Source of the DNA: Liopterus haemorrhoidalis
Taxonomy: Eukaryota; Arthropoda; Insecta; Coleoptera; Dytiscidae
NCBI GenBank assembly: GCA_963971575.1
Contig: OZ020625.1
Span: 26,747,253-26,811,252 of the forward strand
Length of the DNA stretch: 64,000 nt
Direction: 5' to 3'
Under the pieces are notes generated by a model. The model made no database searches and was not told the DNA's origin. It was given only the letters and a program-made list of their open reading frames with translations. Position 1 is the stretch's first letter. Each line of letters opens with the position of its first letter. Positions 24,215 to 54,028 of the stretch are shown here, piece by piece. A program made the position numbers and the translations under genes.

Positions 24215-25205
24215 AAGCGTTGTATTTCAAATATCGGTAGTATTTCAAATACTTCTCTAGTATTTCAAATATTTCCCTAGAATTTCAAATCTTCCGAAGT
24301 ATTTTAAATCTTCCCTAGTATTTCAAATCTTCCCTAGTATTTCAAATATTTCTTAAGTATTTCAAATATTCCCTAGTATTTCAAATATTCCCTAGTATTT
24401 TAAATACTTTCTTAGTATTACAATATTTCCGTAATATTTTAAATCTTCCCTAGTATTTCAAATGTTTCCCTTGTATTTAAAATATTTCCCTAGTATTTCA
24501 AATATTTCCCTAGTATTTCAAATATTTCCCTGGTATTTCAAATATTTCCCTAGTATTTCAAATATTTCCCTGGTATTTCAAATATTTCCCTAGTATTTCA
24601 AATATTTCTCTAGTATTTCAAATATTCCCTAGTTTTTCAAATATTTTCGTAGCATTTCAAATATTTCCCTAGTATTTCAAATATTGCCCTAGTATTTCAA
24701 ATATTTCCGTAGTATTTTAAATATTTCTCTAGTATTTCAAATATTTCCCTGGTATTTCAAATATTTCCCTAGTATTTCAAATATTTCTCTAGTATTTCAA
24801 ATATTTCCCTAGTATTTCAAATGTTTCCCTTGTATTTAAAATATTTCCCTAGTATTTCAAATATTTCCCTAGTATTTCAAATATTTCCCTAGTATTTCAA
24901 ATATTTCCCTAGTATTTCAAATATTTCCCTAGTATTTCAAATGATTTCCTTGGTATTTCAAATATTTCCTAGCTTTTCAAATAATCCCTAGTATTTCTTT
25001 GTTCCCTAGTATTTAAAATATTTCTCTAGTATTTAAAATATTTCTCTAGTATTTAAAATATTTCTCTAGTATTTAAAATATTTCTCTAGTATTTAAAATA
25101 TTTCTCTAGTATTTAAAATATTCCCTAGTATTTCAAATCTTCCCCAGTATTTCAAATATTTACCTAGTATTTCAAATATTTACCTAGTATTTCAAATAGA
25201 TATGC
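24215..25205. repeat. 20-bp minisatellite, about 49 copies
   Basis: Unit AGTATTTCAAATATTTCCCT repeated head to tail with point changes; two local subtypes (CTAGTATTTAAAATATTTCT at 25010-25110) show regional homogenisation. Confidence 0.95.
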
Positions 25206-25435
25206 AGTATTTTAAATACTTTAATGGGGATTTGGTATTTGAAATACATTTAAAGTACTTGAAATACATTTTAAGTACTTTAGAAAGAAAATAATGGACA
25301 GTACATTTGATAATAAAAGTTTTTTTTAGAATGTATATTGAATAAAATGAGAAAAAAAAAAAAACGAACGGACTGTAACAAGTCAATATTTTGATTGGTA
25401 TTTGGTATTTGATTTTTAATTTTTTTTTTTTTTTG

Positions 25436-25583
25436 AATTTTTGGACTTATCTACTAAGACCATTATCCAATAGATGCATTTATTTTTGAAAAATTCATGC
25501 CATAACCGGGATTCGAACCCGAGCCCTCATGGTCTAGAAGTCGGTGCATCGCTACACTAACCACTACGCCATGGTGACCGGCA
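25436..25583 (-). mobile_element. tRNA-derived SINE
   Basis: Minus strand: CCATGGCGTAGTGGTTAGTG (A box), then GGGCTCGGGTTCGAATCCCG (B box), then GTTATGGCATGAATTTTT and a T-rich/A-rich tail. Head resembles a tRNA, tail does not. Confidence 0.8.
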
Positions 25584-25603
25584 TTTTTGCGGGGGGGGAT
25601 AGG

Positions 25604-26314
25604 GTCTGATAACCACATTTTAAGCATATTTTTGTGAATTTTTTTCAAATCTATGGTTAAATTTATTCATTTTCAAACTAAGTACATATATAAAGTATGT
25701 TTTGAAGAAGATACAAAAAAATTTTGAAGGCAAAATATGGCGAAATGAGCCAGCTGTGGCAAATCTTCTCAGACTCCGGGAAAAAAATTAGATTTTGCGG
25801 TGACCAGCATAACTCGTCACTGGATCATCTGAAATCAAAAATCCAAAAAGACTTTGTTAGTTTATGAGTTTGCCGAGGTAACGACGTTGAGATATTTTTT
25901 TTTTCATGTTTTTTTTTTTATTTAACAATCACAAATATACTCATTTTTAGGTTTTTTTTAGGGGGAATTAATTTTTTTTTGTCTTCTAAGTAACGCTAAA
26001 AACTGAAAAATCATTTTAAAAATAAAAACTCAACGTCATTACCTCGGCAAACTCATAAACTAACAAAATCTTTTTGGATTTTTGATTTCAGATGATCCAG
26101 TGACGAGTTATGTTGGTCACCGCAAAATCTAATTTTTTTCCCGGAGTCTGAGAAGATTTGCCACAGCTGGCTCATTTCGCCATATTTTGCCTTCAAAATT
26201 TTTTTGTATCTTCTTAAACATACTTTATATATGTACTTAGTTTGAAAATGAATAAATTTAACCATAGATTTGAAAAAAATTCACAAAAATATGCTTAAAA
26301 TGTGGTTATCAGAC
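25604..26314. mobile_element. Foldback element with arms of about 287 bp
   Basis: Left arm 25604-25891 and right arm 26029-26314 are inverted copies with about 97% identity by eye; the spacer is 137 bp. Outer ends GTCTGATAACCACATTTTAA and its complement. Both outer edges abut G/C homopolymer runs (GGGGGGGG at 25591, CCCCCCCC at 26314). The left run directly follows the SINE head. Open frames inside are arm artefacts. Confidence 0.92.
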
Positions 26315-26319
26315 CCCCC

Positions 26320-26464
26320 CCCTAAAATTTCATTTATTGAGTATTTGGTACAGCTGTGTTTATACCTACGAAACCGTTGGAATTGGTCAAAATTACTTTT
26401 GCTAAATTATTGTTTTACGTTTTTATAATCCTGTTGCTAAATAATACTGTCGACAAGGCATTAA
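26320..26464. other. Short spacer downstream of cystinosin
   Basis: Between the foldback element and the inferred poly(A) site of cystinosin; nothing recognised. Confidence 0.3.
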
Positions 26465-26481
26465 ATTCTCATAATTTAATA

Positions 26482-26487
26482 TTTATT
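26482..26487 (-). promoter_or_regulatory. Poly(A) signal AATAAA of cystinosin
   Basis: AATAAA on the minus strand about 80 nt downstream of the exon 9 stop codon; the mRNA end would fall near 26460. The DNA is AT-rich, so chance hexamers are common, but the spacing is ordinary for an insect 3'-UTR. Confidence 0.5.
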
Positions 26488-26564
26488 TCTTTAATCCTGC
26501 AACAAACTATAGCATTAGGATTTAATCCATAGATTAAAATATTTGGATTAATAAATTAGTATTC

Positions 26565-45569
<19,005 letters not shown>

Positions 45570-45900
45570 TTTGTTGATTTTAAATAGACTGTAACAAAAT
45601 ATATATATATTAGATATGTGCACACGCAACAAGGTATGGAACGAAAATGACGACAAATTGGTAACAGAAAAATTAAATCCTCGAACGTGTTGATAGGTTA
45701 AACCCGAGATAAATTCGGTTTTATCAGAACCCCGTATTTTTTAACGCACTTTCTTATCAATAAAATAAATCGGAAATGACTTTATCTTATTAGTTTCCAA
45801 TTACTAAGAACGGAAAGTTTTCTTAATATGCATTTTTGACAGTGGAATACAGTCCAATACAGTGGCGTGTTAGACCGGAACGCAGTGGTACGACGTACCG
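45570..45900 (-). promoter_or_regulatory. 5' flank of cystinosin (5'-UTR/promoter region)
   Basis: This is the only stretch upstream of the start codon free of recognisable transposon DNA until about 45.9 kb. It has a possible acceptor (TTTTGTTACAG) 19 nt before the ATG, an ATATATATATA run, and several TTATC/GATAA words. No initiator, TATA box or CLEAR-type CACGTG site can be assigned with confidence. Confidence 0.25.
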
Positions 45901-45959
45901 ATACTTTATTTAGGGTATTTTAGGTATGACCAAAAAACCCTGATAACGTCACTCATGTA

Positions 45960-46395
45960 CGAGGTGTGTAAATTAAGTAACCGGACTGAATTTAATTTTT
46001 ATTTTTTTATTCGAATAGAATTACAATTCAATATTGTCTCCCTCAAAATAACTTCCTTGGGAAACCACACAGTGCTGGAGACGGTTCTTCCAATCCTGAT
46101 AGCAGTGCTGGAACTCGGATACTGGAATAGATTTCAGCTGGTTGGTTACGGACGTTTGAATGTTTTCGAGTGTCCCAAAAAGACGTCCCTTGAGGTGATT
46201 TTTCATCTTGGGAAGAGAAAAAAATCACAAGGACTCAAGTCAGGCGAATAAGGAGGCTGAAGAGCCACAGGAATGTTTTTACTGGCCAAAAACTCGTTTA
46301 TTGAAATTGCTGTGTGACAAGGCGCATTGTCAGAATCTGATGGACAACTTTTGTGGGTATCGGTTCATCTTGGAAGACCTGAATTTATAAATTAT
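45960..46395 (-). pseudogene. mariner-type transposase C-terminal remnant
   Basis: Minus strand: DNAPCHTAISINEFLASKNI, then PPYSPDLSPCDFFLF (last catalytic Asp region), a one-base deletion, then MKNHLKGRLFGTLENIQTSV and WKNRLQHCVVSQGSYFEGDN to a stop. The terminal sequence TACGAGGTGTGTAAATTAAG lies at 45958. The N-terminal half is missing. Confidence 0.88.
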
Positions 46396-46399
46396 GGAC

Positions 46400-47095
46400 A
46401 ACCGTTTTTAGAATATTTTGGGCCTTTATTGTGAATGTGATATATAAAGAACAATATATAAATATATATTTTTTAATTAACATTGTCTTTTATTTTTATA
46501 TATGTATTTATTTCAATTACGATTACAACACATTACAAACAATACTTTAAGCATTACTATTTATATATAAATGATAGAAAATAAGAAGACAGACGCAATT
46601 ATTGGCAGAATAATAAAGATGTGTGGCTGAAAATTGCTGATAAGTTTAATTCATATTGTTTAAGGAATGTAAAATAAAGCAAAATATGGCTGTCTTCTTA
46701 TTTTCATTCACTTTTGTATTATAAAATGCTATTTTTATTAACTTCTCTTCTATCTATATTGTCCTCTTTTTCTGTGATAAAATTTGTTGAACGCCGTTTA
46801 ATTGTCATTTTAACAGTAACACAAAAAATATGCGTAATGTCATTGAATGTAAAGTCAAACTTTTTATTGTCAAAATATTTAATGTCAAAATATTCAGTGC
46901 CAAAATTTCATCTCACTTTAGCTCTACAAATTTACGTACAGCTCTATCCCTCTTGCACCGTGTTACTATCTTCATAAGAAATACCAATACAAAAACAAAA
47001 TATTATGTTGCTAATAAACTATTGGAAGGATTTTGTAAGTTGAAAATCACCAATAAATTTATTAGCTTCATAAATATATTATGTGTCTAATAACT
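46400..47095. other. Non-coding spacer
   Basis: AT-rich; short frames without domains. Nothing recognised. Confidence 0.3.
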
Positions 47096-47099
47096 ATTA

Positions 47100-47674
47100 G
47101 GGAGTTTATTAGGAACTGGAACTCTCGGCCCTTAGTCAAATTATACGGAATCCATCGGGAACAGATCTTTTTCACAGCTATATGTTCATGCAAAATCGAA
47201 TGTATTGCAATCTGCGATATGCCAAAGAATGCCTCTATCTCACGGTAAGTCACATGTAGATCTTCTTCAATCATTTCGCGCACAGCATCGATGTTTTTCT
47301 GAATCACAATTTTGGTCGACCTTCATGAGATTCATCACTGACGGACGCACGACCACGAAATTCTGCAAACCAATTATAAACAGTCTTTTCTGATGGTGCT
47401 TCATTACCAAAAGTTGAACGAAGCGAATCTATGCATTGTTGTTGAGTTAGGCCTTTACTAAAATCGTAAAAAATCATCCAACGAAAACCTTCACGAGTAA
47501 TATCCATTTTTTCCACAAACTTGTTTTCTTTTAACGCCACCGTCAACAAACTACTCGGTTAGTTTATACGCTGCCACTAATTTCACAATAACAAATTTTA
47601 CGTATATAGTAATGACACATTTCAATATTGCCATCTAGTGGTCGTTTGTAAAAACATAAAAGGTAACCCTCGTA
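47100..47674 (-). pseudogene. mariner 5' half with transposase N-terminus
   Basis: Minus strand: TIR TACGAGGGTTACCTTTTATG, then MDITREGFRWMIFYDFSKGL, TQQQCIDSLRSTFGNEAPSE, VYNWFAEFRGRASV, a frameshift near KL, then VTYREIEAFFGISQIAIHSI and SRWIPYNLT. Both helix-turn-helix motifs are visible; the catalytic half is absent. Fragments of the same family at 41516 and 52315. Confidence 0.9.
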
Positions 47675-48038
47675 GGTGGTAAATAGTTAGAATAATTGAA
47701 ATAGTTTTTGAATGATGAAGAATTAAATTATTTTTTTAAATGTTTGTATTATTGTAAATGTCACGAAACCGATAACAGTATCGTGATTACTTGTTTGATA
47801 TACTTGTTTTTCAACGCTTTAATTTTAATGCTTGTTTCCATGGAAAATAATTCATATAATTTTCCATGGCCACCGGAAAAATACAAAGTATATAAATATA
47901 TAGATTGTAAATGATGTGGAAACACAATGAAAAATTATTATCAAAATAAATTTCTTATTATTGCTTCTAGCATAAAGAATAAAAAATTTATTTTAAAGAT
48001 AGTTTTGCATATGTCAAAAGTAGTTCACAGAAAAAAAT
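47675..48038. other. Spacer with an inverted-copy segment
   Basis: 47945-48036 (TTCTTATTATTGCTTCTAGC, AAAGATAGTTTTGCATATG) recurs inverted at about 51712-51810. No gene. Confidence 0.55.
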
Positions 48039-48068
48039 TGATGTGAAGTGTGAATTTTCACATATTTC

Positions 48069-49078
48069 AGGGTTTTGCAGGTATTTAGTAAGTGAATGAT
48101 GATTATTTGGGATGCCAAAACAAATTTTATATTAAAATATTTTTTTTGTTAATTTTAATTCGAATGCCTAATACCATTATTTAGGTTTTTAAATATGTGC
48201 AGTATTTTTTTTTATATAGCAAGGTTCATTAAGAATTTTAAAAATTGCGCCTATGGCTTCCATTGGTTGTTATAAGTTCCGCCCCTCTGATTTCGTGTAC
48301 ATTGAAACAGAATTAAATTATAATTTAAACAATTTCCACTGGTTATTAAATTTAAGCTTTTAAAAATTAAATGCAAAATTTGCCAAAATATAACTAGAAT
48401 TTTCAAAAAATAATTTAAACAATATAAAATTTAAAAAAAAAAAACCAAAAAATTATATTGTCTCTTCTCGCAGGGTTCGATCCCTTTCGGATTGAGTTAC
48501 TTGGGTGAAAAGCCAGCGCGAAACCGCTACACCAGCATACACGTTCCAGTGTAGCGTGTTACAAAGCTATAACTTGTGTACATTATTAGCAAAAAATCAC
48601 AAAAAAATGCGTTTTTTTCCAAAAACGTAATCTGATCAAAAATTCCTGTTGTACTATTCCGGTTCACACCTATGTACATCACTTAGAATTGTTCAGATTT
48701 TTAGTTTAAACCACCTGGGCAACAGAGTGTGGGACAAATTTTTTTCGCCCAATTTTGGCAAAAATCGCATCAAAATAATTTATTTTGTAAAAATAAAATT
48801 TAATTTAATCCACGTACTAAGGGCTTTCATTTGATACCATACTCAGAATGTTGAAAAAAAAATTGTTTTCGATGAGCAGATATTTGTTTATATTTTAGGT
48901 GGATATGTTTTTTAGATGTTTTAGTATTTTTTCTATGTGCGGGTCAAAGAGTTGTATAAGCATGCCAAATTTCAACTCTCTAGGTTTAGCCATTTGGCTA
49001 CAATTTTAACCGAACAGACAGACAGACAGACAACAAAATGACGGTATAAGGGTTTTTTGGTCATACCTACAAAACCCT
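48069..49078 (+). mobile_element. Family B element, copy C (about 1010 bp)
   Basis: AGGGTTTTGCAGGTATTTAG ... CATACCTACAAAACCCT. The core at 48462-48545 is the same tRNA-like sequence as copy A. Short CAGA run at 49014-49031. Confidence 0.9.
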
Positions 49079-49082
49079 AAAA

Positions 49083-49226
49083 ATAGATAAAAATCGACAC
49101 GAGTAAACTCCCATTTCTAGTTAACAGATTTTTACCAAAAGTTGATCAAATCGTGCCATTGTTGTCAAAAGCTTAAATATGAAGTTTCATAAAATCCTTT
49201 CAGCCGAATTTGCTCTGCACGTGTAC

Positions 49227-49264
<38 letters not shown>

Positions 49265-49411
49265 GGGCAGACAGACCGACAGACGTCATGCTAAAAATAG
49301 TCAAAACGTTATGAAGGGACCTCAATTCGTGGAGATCCATCGAAATCTCGAAATGTCAAAATTGGTATGATCACAATACCTCCCTTATATATGTTGGCGG
49401 CCGGTAAAAAC
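49083..49411 (-). mobile_element. Family A element, copy 4 (truncated)
   Basis: Reverse orientation; keeps the half with the CAGA tract (49226-49285) and the TATATGTTGGCGGCCGGTAA end. The other half is missing where it abuts family B copy C. Confidence 0.85.
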
Positions 49412-49525
49412 AACACGAAAAAATTAAAAACACAAATTTATTAATATTTATTGCTAGAATAATTGAAGCGCAAGCTAACAAAAAAAATTAAAAAAATATA
49501 TCCAGCATAAATAAATAATAATTAA

Positions 49526-49956
49526 CCCTTTACTGCATGAATTTTTATTTTTGGCTGAAATATTCCATGGGCATTAGGAATTGGTTCTTATTGATAGAAA
49601 AATTAATTAAAAATATATATTTAAAATATTAATTATTATTTTTATGATAAAATAATAATTAAAATAATAATTTAGGGTTTGTGCCATACATGGAACATTA
49701 TGATTCTACATTATGTTACAAAAGAAAATGATTCTGTATTATTTGCTCGTCAATTGCTAGGTGTTCTTCATTAGGGATTAAAAGCAGTCGCCCTCGAATT
49801 TTTGAAAGAAAAGGTCGTATCTTCTAGTTGTCCTTTCTCAATAAATTCAGAGTTATCGTTGAAGTGCAAATTCCGCTTGATATCCTCAAATCTATTGCAG
49901 CCCATTACTTGAGATACTGCAGAATCCATTGCTGTGTATGTGGCATATATGAACAT
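49526..49956 (-). pseudogene. piggyBac-like transposon remnant
   Basis: TTAA followed by CCCTTTACTGCATGAATTTT at 49522-49545 has the form of a piggyBac-family end. On the minus strand, 49771-49956 encodes MGCNRFEDIKRNLHFNDN, the conserved (M/S)-R(D/N)RF-(E/D)I-R-LHF-DN motif of piggyBac transposases. The rest of the gene and the second end are gone. Confidence 0.75.
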
Positions 49957-49990
49957 TCATGAAGTAACATATATGTTGGCGGTCGGTAAA
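49957..49990 (-). mobile_element. Family A terminal scrap
   Basis: TATATGTTGGCGGTCGGTAA, the inverted outer end of family A, here without the rest. Confidence 0.6.
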
Positions 49991-50584
49991 AATAGACTGC
50001 AAATGTCTACGAAATCCTGAACTATGCAGAAATTCTTATTTCCCATCAATTGTTAATATGTAACCAGTGATTCTAAACAAGTTCTAATAGCTAGGTCAGT
50101 GTCAACGGCCTTGAAATTTCTTATAGTAATATATTCTAATATCAAGGCAAAATTAATACTGTTATATAGTAAATTATTATCTTGTATAATACCGCAAAAA
50201 CATAGTTTATTATACATTAATATTCATAAAATAAAAAACAAAAATTTATGCCAAATTATAAAATGTAAAAGGTTAAGATGAGTTGGATGTTGGGAAAATT
50301 TTTAGTTAAATATTTTTATGGGTTGAAAGCCATATAAGGTATAATATCATTGAATTAATTGGATTCGTGCTATTATTCCAAAATTAAGTACAGAAAAATT
50401 ACATGTTTTAGCAATTGCGATTTCCTTTCTCTGAAGACCAGATAAGAAGAATCTTGATGAATAACTGGTTCTTAATAATTGATTCCGATAATAGGTCTTC
50501 ACGATGCCACACATAATACAGTCTTTCACAACTGTTTTGCAGGTTACTAATTCACTGAAAGACACACTGAATTTTTCTTGCTTA
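49991..50584. other. Spacer with an unrecognised open frame
   Basis: A 72-codon minus-strand frame (50347-50565) with Cys pairs (VTCKTVVKDCIMCGIVK) is visible, but I recognise no family. It may be a decayed transposon fragment. Confidence 0.3.
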
Positions 50585-50817
50585 TACGAGGGCTACCTTT
50601 TAAGTTTTTACAAAAACTAAGAAAGAAACATTTTTTTTTTTTTTGGACCAAACTGTTTTATTACTTTTCAAAATATTCGCCTTAAAGATTTATATACTTT
50701 TGCATGCGTTCAAATCAATTCTCGAAACATTTTTTCCACTCTGAAGTTGGTATCTCAAAAACATGGTTTTCGAAGGCTTCAACATCTACTTGAGGTGATG
50801 AAAACGGCTGTCCACGC
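50585..50817 (-). pseudogene. mariner C-terminal end fragment
   Basis: Terminal TACGAGGGCTACCTTTTAAG. On the minus strand: PQVDVEAFENHVFEIPTSEW, KKCFENWFERMQKYINLKG and EYFEK-type C-terminus, then a T-rich region. It abuts the start of the next family A copy. Confidence 0.8.
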
Positions 50818-51708
50818 ATTTTTACCGACCGTCAACATGTATAAGGGAGGTATTGTGATCATACCGATTTTGACATTTCGAGATTTCGATGGATCTCCAC
50901 GAATTGAGGTCCCTACATAACGTTTTGACTATATTTAGCATGATGTCTGTCGGTCTGTCTGTCCGTCTGTCCGTCTGTCTGCCCGTCCGTCAGTCTGTTT
51001 GCCCGTTCGTCCGTCTGTCTGTCTGTCCGTGTGTCCGTCCGTCCGTCTGTCTGTCTGTGTACACGTGCAGAGCAAATTAGGCTAAAAGGATTTTTATGAA
51101 ACTGCATATTTAAGCTTTTGACATCAATGGCATGAGTTGATCAACTTTTGGTAGAAATCGAAACTCGTGTTGATTTTAAGATTTTTTCGAATATTTAGCG
51201 ACAGAAAAATATTTCGAAAAAATTTATTGAACAAAAGTTGCTATAAATGCAATAACTAATAACTTTTATTTGAGACGTTTTTTGATAAAACGAAAAAAAT
51301 TTGAAAAATTTTTCAAAATTTTTTCATACTTATATACGTTACATATAAGTATGAAAAAATTTCAAGATGTCAAGGATGAAATTTTCCGAAATATTTCTAT
51401 CTATTTTTTCATACTTATATGTAACGTTTCCATGGTCATGATAAATAATATCTCTGTTAGAAAATATTAGGTCAAGTTATTTCTACTCTGCTGCTAGAAT
51501 GTATTTTATACAAGTACTTTACGATGGCGGTCGGTCCTGTGGTAGCCACAGCTGATTTTTTCATACTTATATGTAACGTTTCCATGGTCATGATAAATAA
51601 TATCTCTGTTAGAAAATATTACGCCAAGATATTTCTACTCTGCTGCTAGAATGTATTTTATACAAGTACTATATGATAGCGGTCGGTCCTGTGGTGGCCA
51701 CAGCTGAT
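50818..51708 (+). mobile_element. Family A element, copy 5, with duplicated 3' end
   Basis: Starts TTTTTACCGACCGTCAACAT; TCTG tract 50944-51060. The 3' terminal segment from CATACTTATATGTAACGTTT to GGCCACAGCTGAT occurs twice in tandem (starts 51410 and 51562, period 152). Confidence 0.88.
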
Positions 51709-52240
51709 TTTTTTTTTCTGTGAATTACTTTTGGCATATGCAAAACTATCTTTAAAAATAAAATTTTATACCTTATGCTAGAAGCCGTAATAAGAAATGT
51801 TTATTATTCAAATTTTCAAATTTTTTTCAAATTTTAAAACTGATAAGTATACAACTGTCATCCAAAACTACCTCCGGTCAAATTTTTGGTTGACAGTTCT
51901 GTACTTTTCAGTCGTACCAACTACCAACTTTTTAGTTTTTGTTTACAACTTAACTTTTAGTAGTTTATTAAGTTGATAAGAAGTTTATTTAGATCATATA
52001 ATTAAATATAAACTTAGCACAATTAAACAATATTTATAAATTGGTTTACTATAACCAAATTGTTGTCTGCCATCTGAACCTAAAATTTTTTAAGTTGGCA
52101 ATGAAAAGTAATAAGAGATGGAAGGTATAAAATATATCACTGTCTCTTATTTCCCCCCCCACTATATTCTGTAGTATCAAAAGTTGAAATGACGTCAGAG
52201 TTGGATAGTATTGAAAAAAGTATAATGTAGAATGGACTTA
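51709..52240. other. Spacer with an inverted-copy segment
   Basis: First 100 bp are the inverted partner of 47945-48036. A CCCCCCCC run lies at about 52152. No gene. Confidence 0.45.
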
Positions 52241-52313
52241 TCAGTTTAATGTCACTTTCGAGTGTTCCAGCTTTGCCGCATATGACGCTGCGATCTTAAA
52301 AAGTTTTCCCTAT
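52241..52313 (-). mobile_element. Family E end fragment
   Basis: GTCACTTTCGAGTGTTCCAG, TTTGCCGCATATGACGCTGC and AAAAGTTTTCCCTATAG: inverted end of family E, fused directly to a mariner fragment. Confidence 0.8.
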
Positions 52314-52314
52314 A

Positions 52315-52601
52315 GGTGCGTCATTACCAAAAGTTGAACGAAGCGAATCTATGCATTGTTGTTGAGTTAGGCCTTTCCTAAAATCGTAAAAAATCATCCA
52401 ACGAAAACCTTCACGAGTAATATCCATTTTTTCACAAACTTGTTTTTTTTTAACGCTCACATCAACAAACTATTCGGTCAATTTATAAGCTGCCGCTGAT
52501 TTCACAATAACAAATGTAAAATTTTGCGAATGTAGTAATGACACATTTCAATATTGCCATCTAGTGGTCGTTTGTAAAAACATAAACGGTAACCCTCGTA
52601 C
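52315..52601 (-). mobile_element. mariner 5'-end fragment
   Basis: Minus strand TACGAGGGTTACCGTTTATG, then the transposase N-terminus, as in 47100-47674, ending at ACTTTTGGTAATGACGC. Confidence 0.85.
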
Positions 52602-52885
52602 ACCCTATATACTCGATATACATTACATACTTTTGTGATTACAATTAATAACAATCTTGCACAAACGTCAGTGCATATTACGATAACACGATAAAAGATA
52701 ATAACAATATACTACTCAACAAAAAATTTACTGACATTATAAAACAATTAAGATATTTTTTAAAAGTGATAAAATTATCAAAACACTCGAACTATGCGCC
52801 TCGTTTGTCAAATAGTAACAGATTTCAGATTAAGTGTATTTACAACCGTATGACAAAACAAAAATTCGATTTCACAGGTGTTAAT

Positions 52886-53271
52886 TATAGTCTATTTCAG
52901 AAAGGGCGATAGTAATAAATCTTTTTGTCAGGCAGTTACCAGTGGCGTGCACATTTTAAACACGTTTAAATTGGTTTTGTGTATTTCTATATTACTATTT
53001 ATCATTTTATTAAACGCACGCCTGTGACCATATTTATCATATCATTAAACGCATGCCTGTGACCATATTTTCGAAATTTTAGGATAACATTTTTATGATC
53101 TATTGTGTTTAACCCTAGTTCGTATTCCCATATAAGATGTGCGGCACACTCGGTTGTTTCTTAACAATTTTCGAACTATTCATATTTTGTGTGCCGCTTC
53201 TGTGTGAAAAAACAATAACTTTTTACAAATAATAAATTTTATTACTATCGCTCTTTCTGAGATAGACTATA
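52886..53271. mobile_element. Short TIR element (386 bp)
   Basis: TATAGTCTATTTCAGAAAGG ... CTTTCTGAGATAGACTATA, inverted repeats of about 34 bp including GCGATAGTAATAAA. Inside, ATTAAACGCACGCCTGTGAC occurs twice. No coding capacity. Confidence 0.88.
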
Positions 53272-53586
53272 ACAAAACTGTCTGAATATTTTACACACTA
53301 AAGTTAAACCGCGGCAAAGTTAAAAAGAGCATTCATTTAAAAAGGGATATGTCTAGTGGTGTCACCTAGGCGGTTTGCAAAAACGGTTGTTAAAATTTTC
53401 GGCGGTTTATTTTTAACCGCCGGTATTTTTATCTGTAGTTACAATTAGAGCTACCGTTGTAACGAATAGTGATTTTTCCGAATAATCTAATATCGAAGTT
53501 TCAATTTGGAGCGATTCCGAATATCGATTTAAATTTAAATTTTTGGGGTAAAAATTAAAAATTAAAATAACTTTATTAAAAGCAAA

Positions 53587-54028
53587 AATTTATATAACAA
53601 ATATTGTTGAGAATAAGTAGACAAATTTTTTAACTAAATGCATTTTTTTGATTGGATAAATATTTAGAGAGTTATGGTGGAAAACCCTAAAAATTAAAAA
53701 TTTAAATGACTTCCTTATTATTGACTTAACAGCAATAATTTGTATAACAAATATTGTTAAGAATAAGAAAACAAATCTTTTATCTAAATGCATTTTTTTG
53801 ATTGGATAAATATTTTGAGAGTTATGGCGGAAAATCCCAAAAATTAAAAATTTTAATTACTCCCTTATTATTGACTTAACGGCAAAAATTTATATAACAA
53901 ATATTGTTAAGAATAAGAAGACAGATCTTTTATCTAAATGCATTTTTTTGATTGGATAAATATTTGGAGAGTTATGGCGGAAACCCCCAAAAATTAAAAA
54001 TTTTAATTACTCCCTTATTATTAACTAA
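53587..54028. repeat. 150-bp tandem repeat, three copies (left part)
   Basis: ATTTATATAACAAATATTGT starts at 53587, 53737 and 53887; each unit has TTTGATTGGATAAATATTTG and AGAGTTATGGCGGAAAA. A fourth copy continues at 55682 after the insertion at 54029-55679. Confidence 0.92.

Noticed and set aside
25490..25583. Possible true tRNA gene on the minus strand
   Set aside because: A and B boxes are present but the sequence continues into a SINE body and no full cloverleaf with matching acceptor stem could be drawn.
26053..26265. 70-codon open frame repeated in both arms of the foldback element
   Set aside because: Arises from the inverted arms; no domain.
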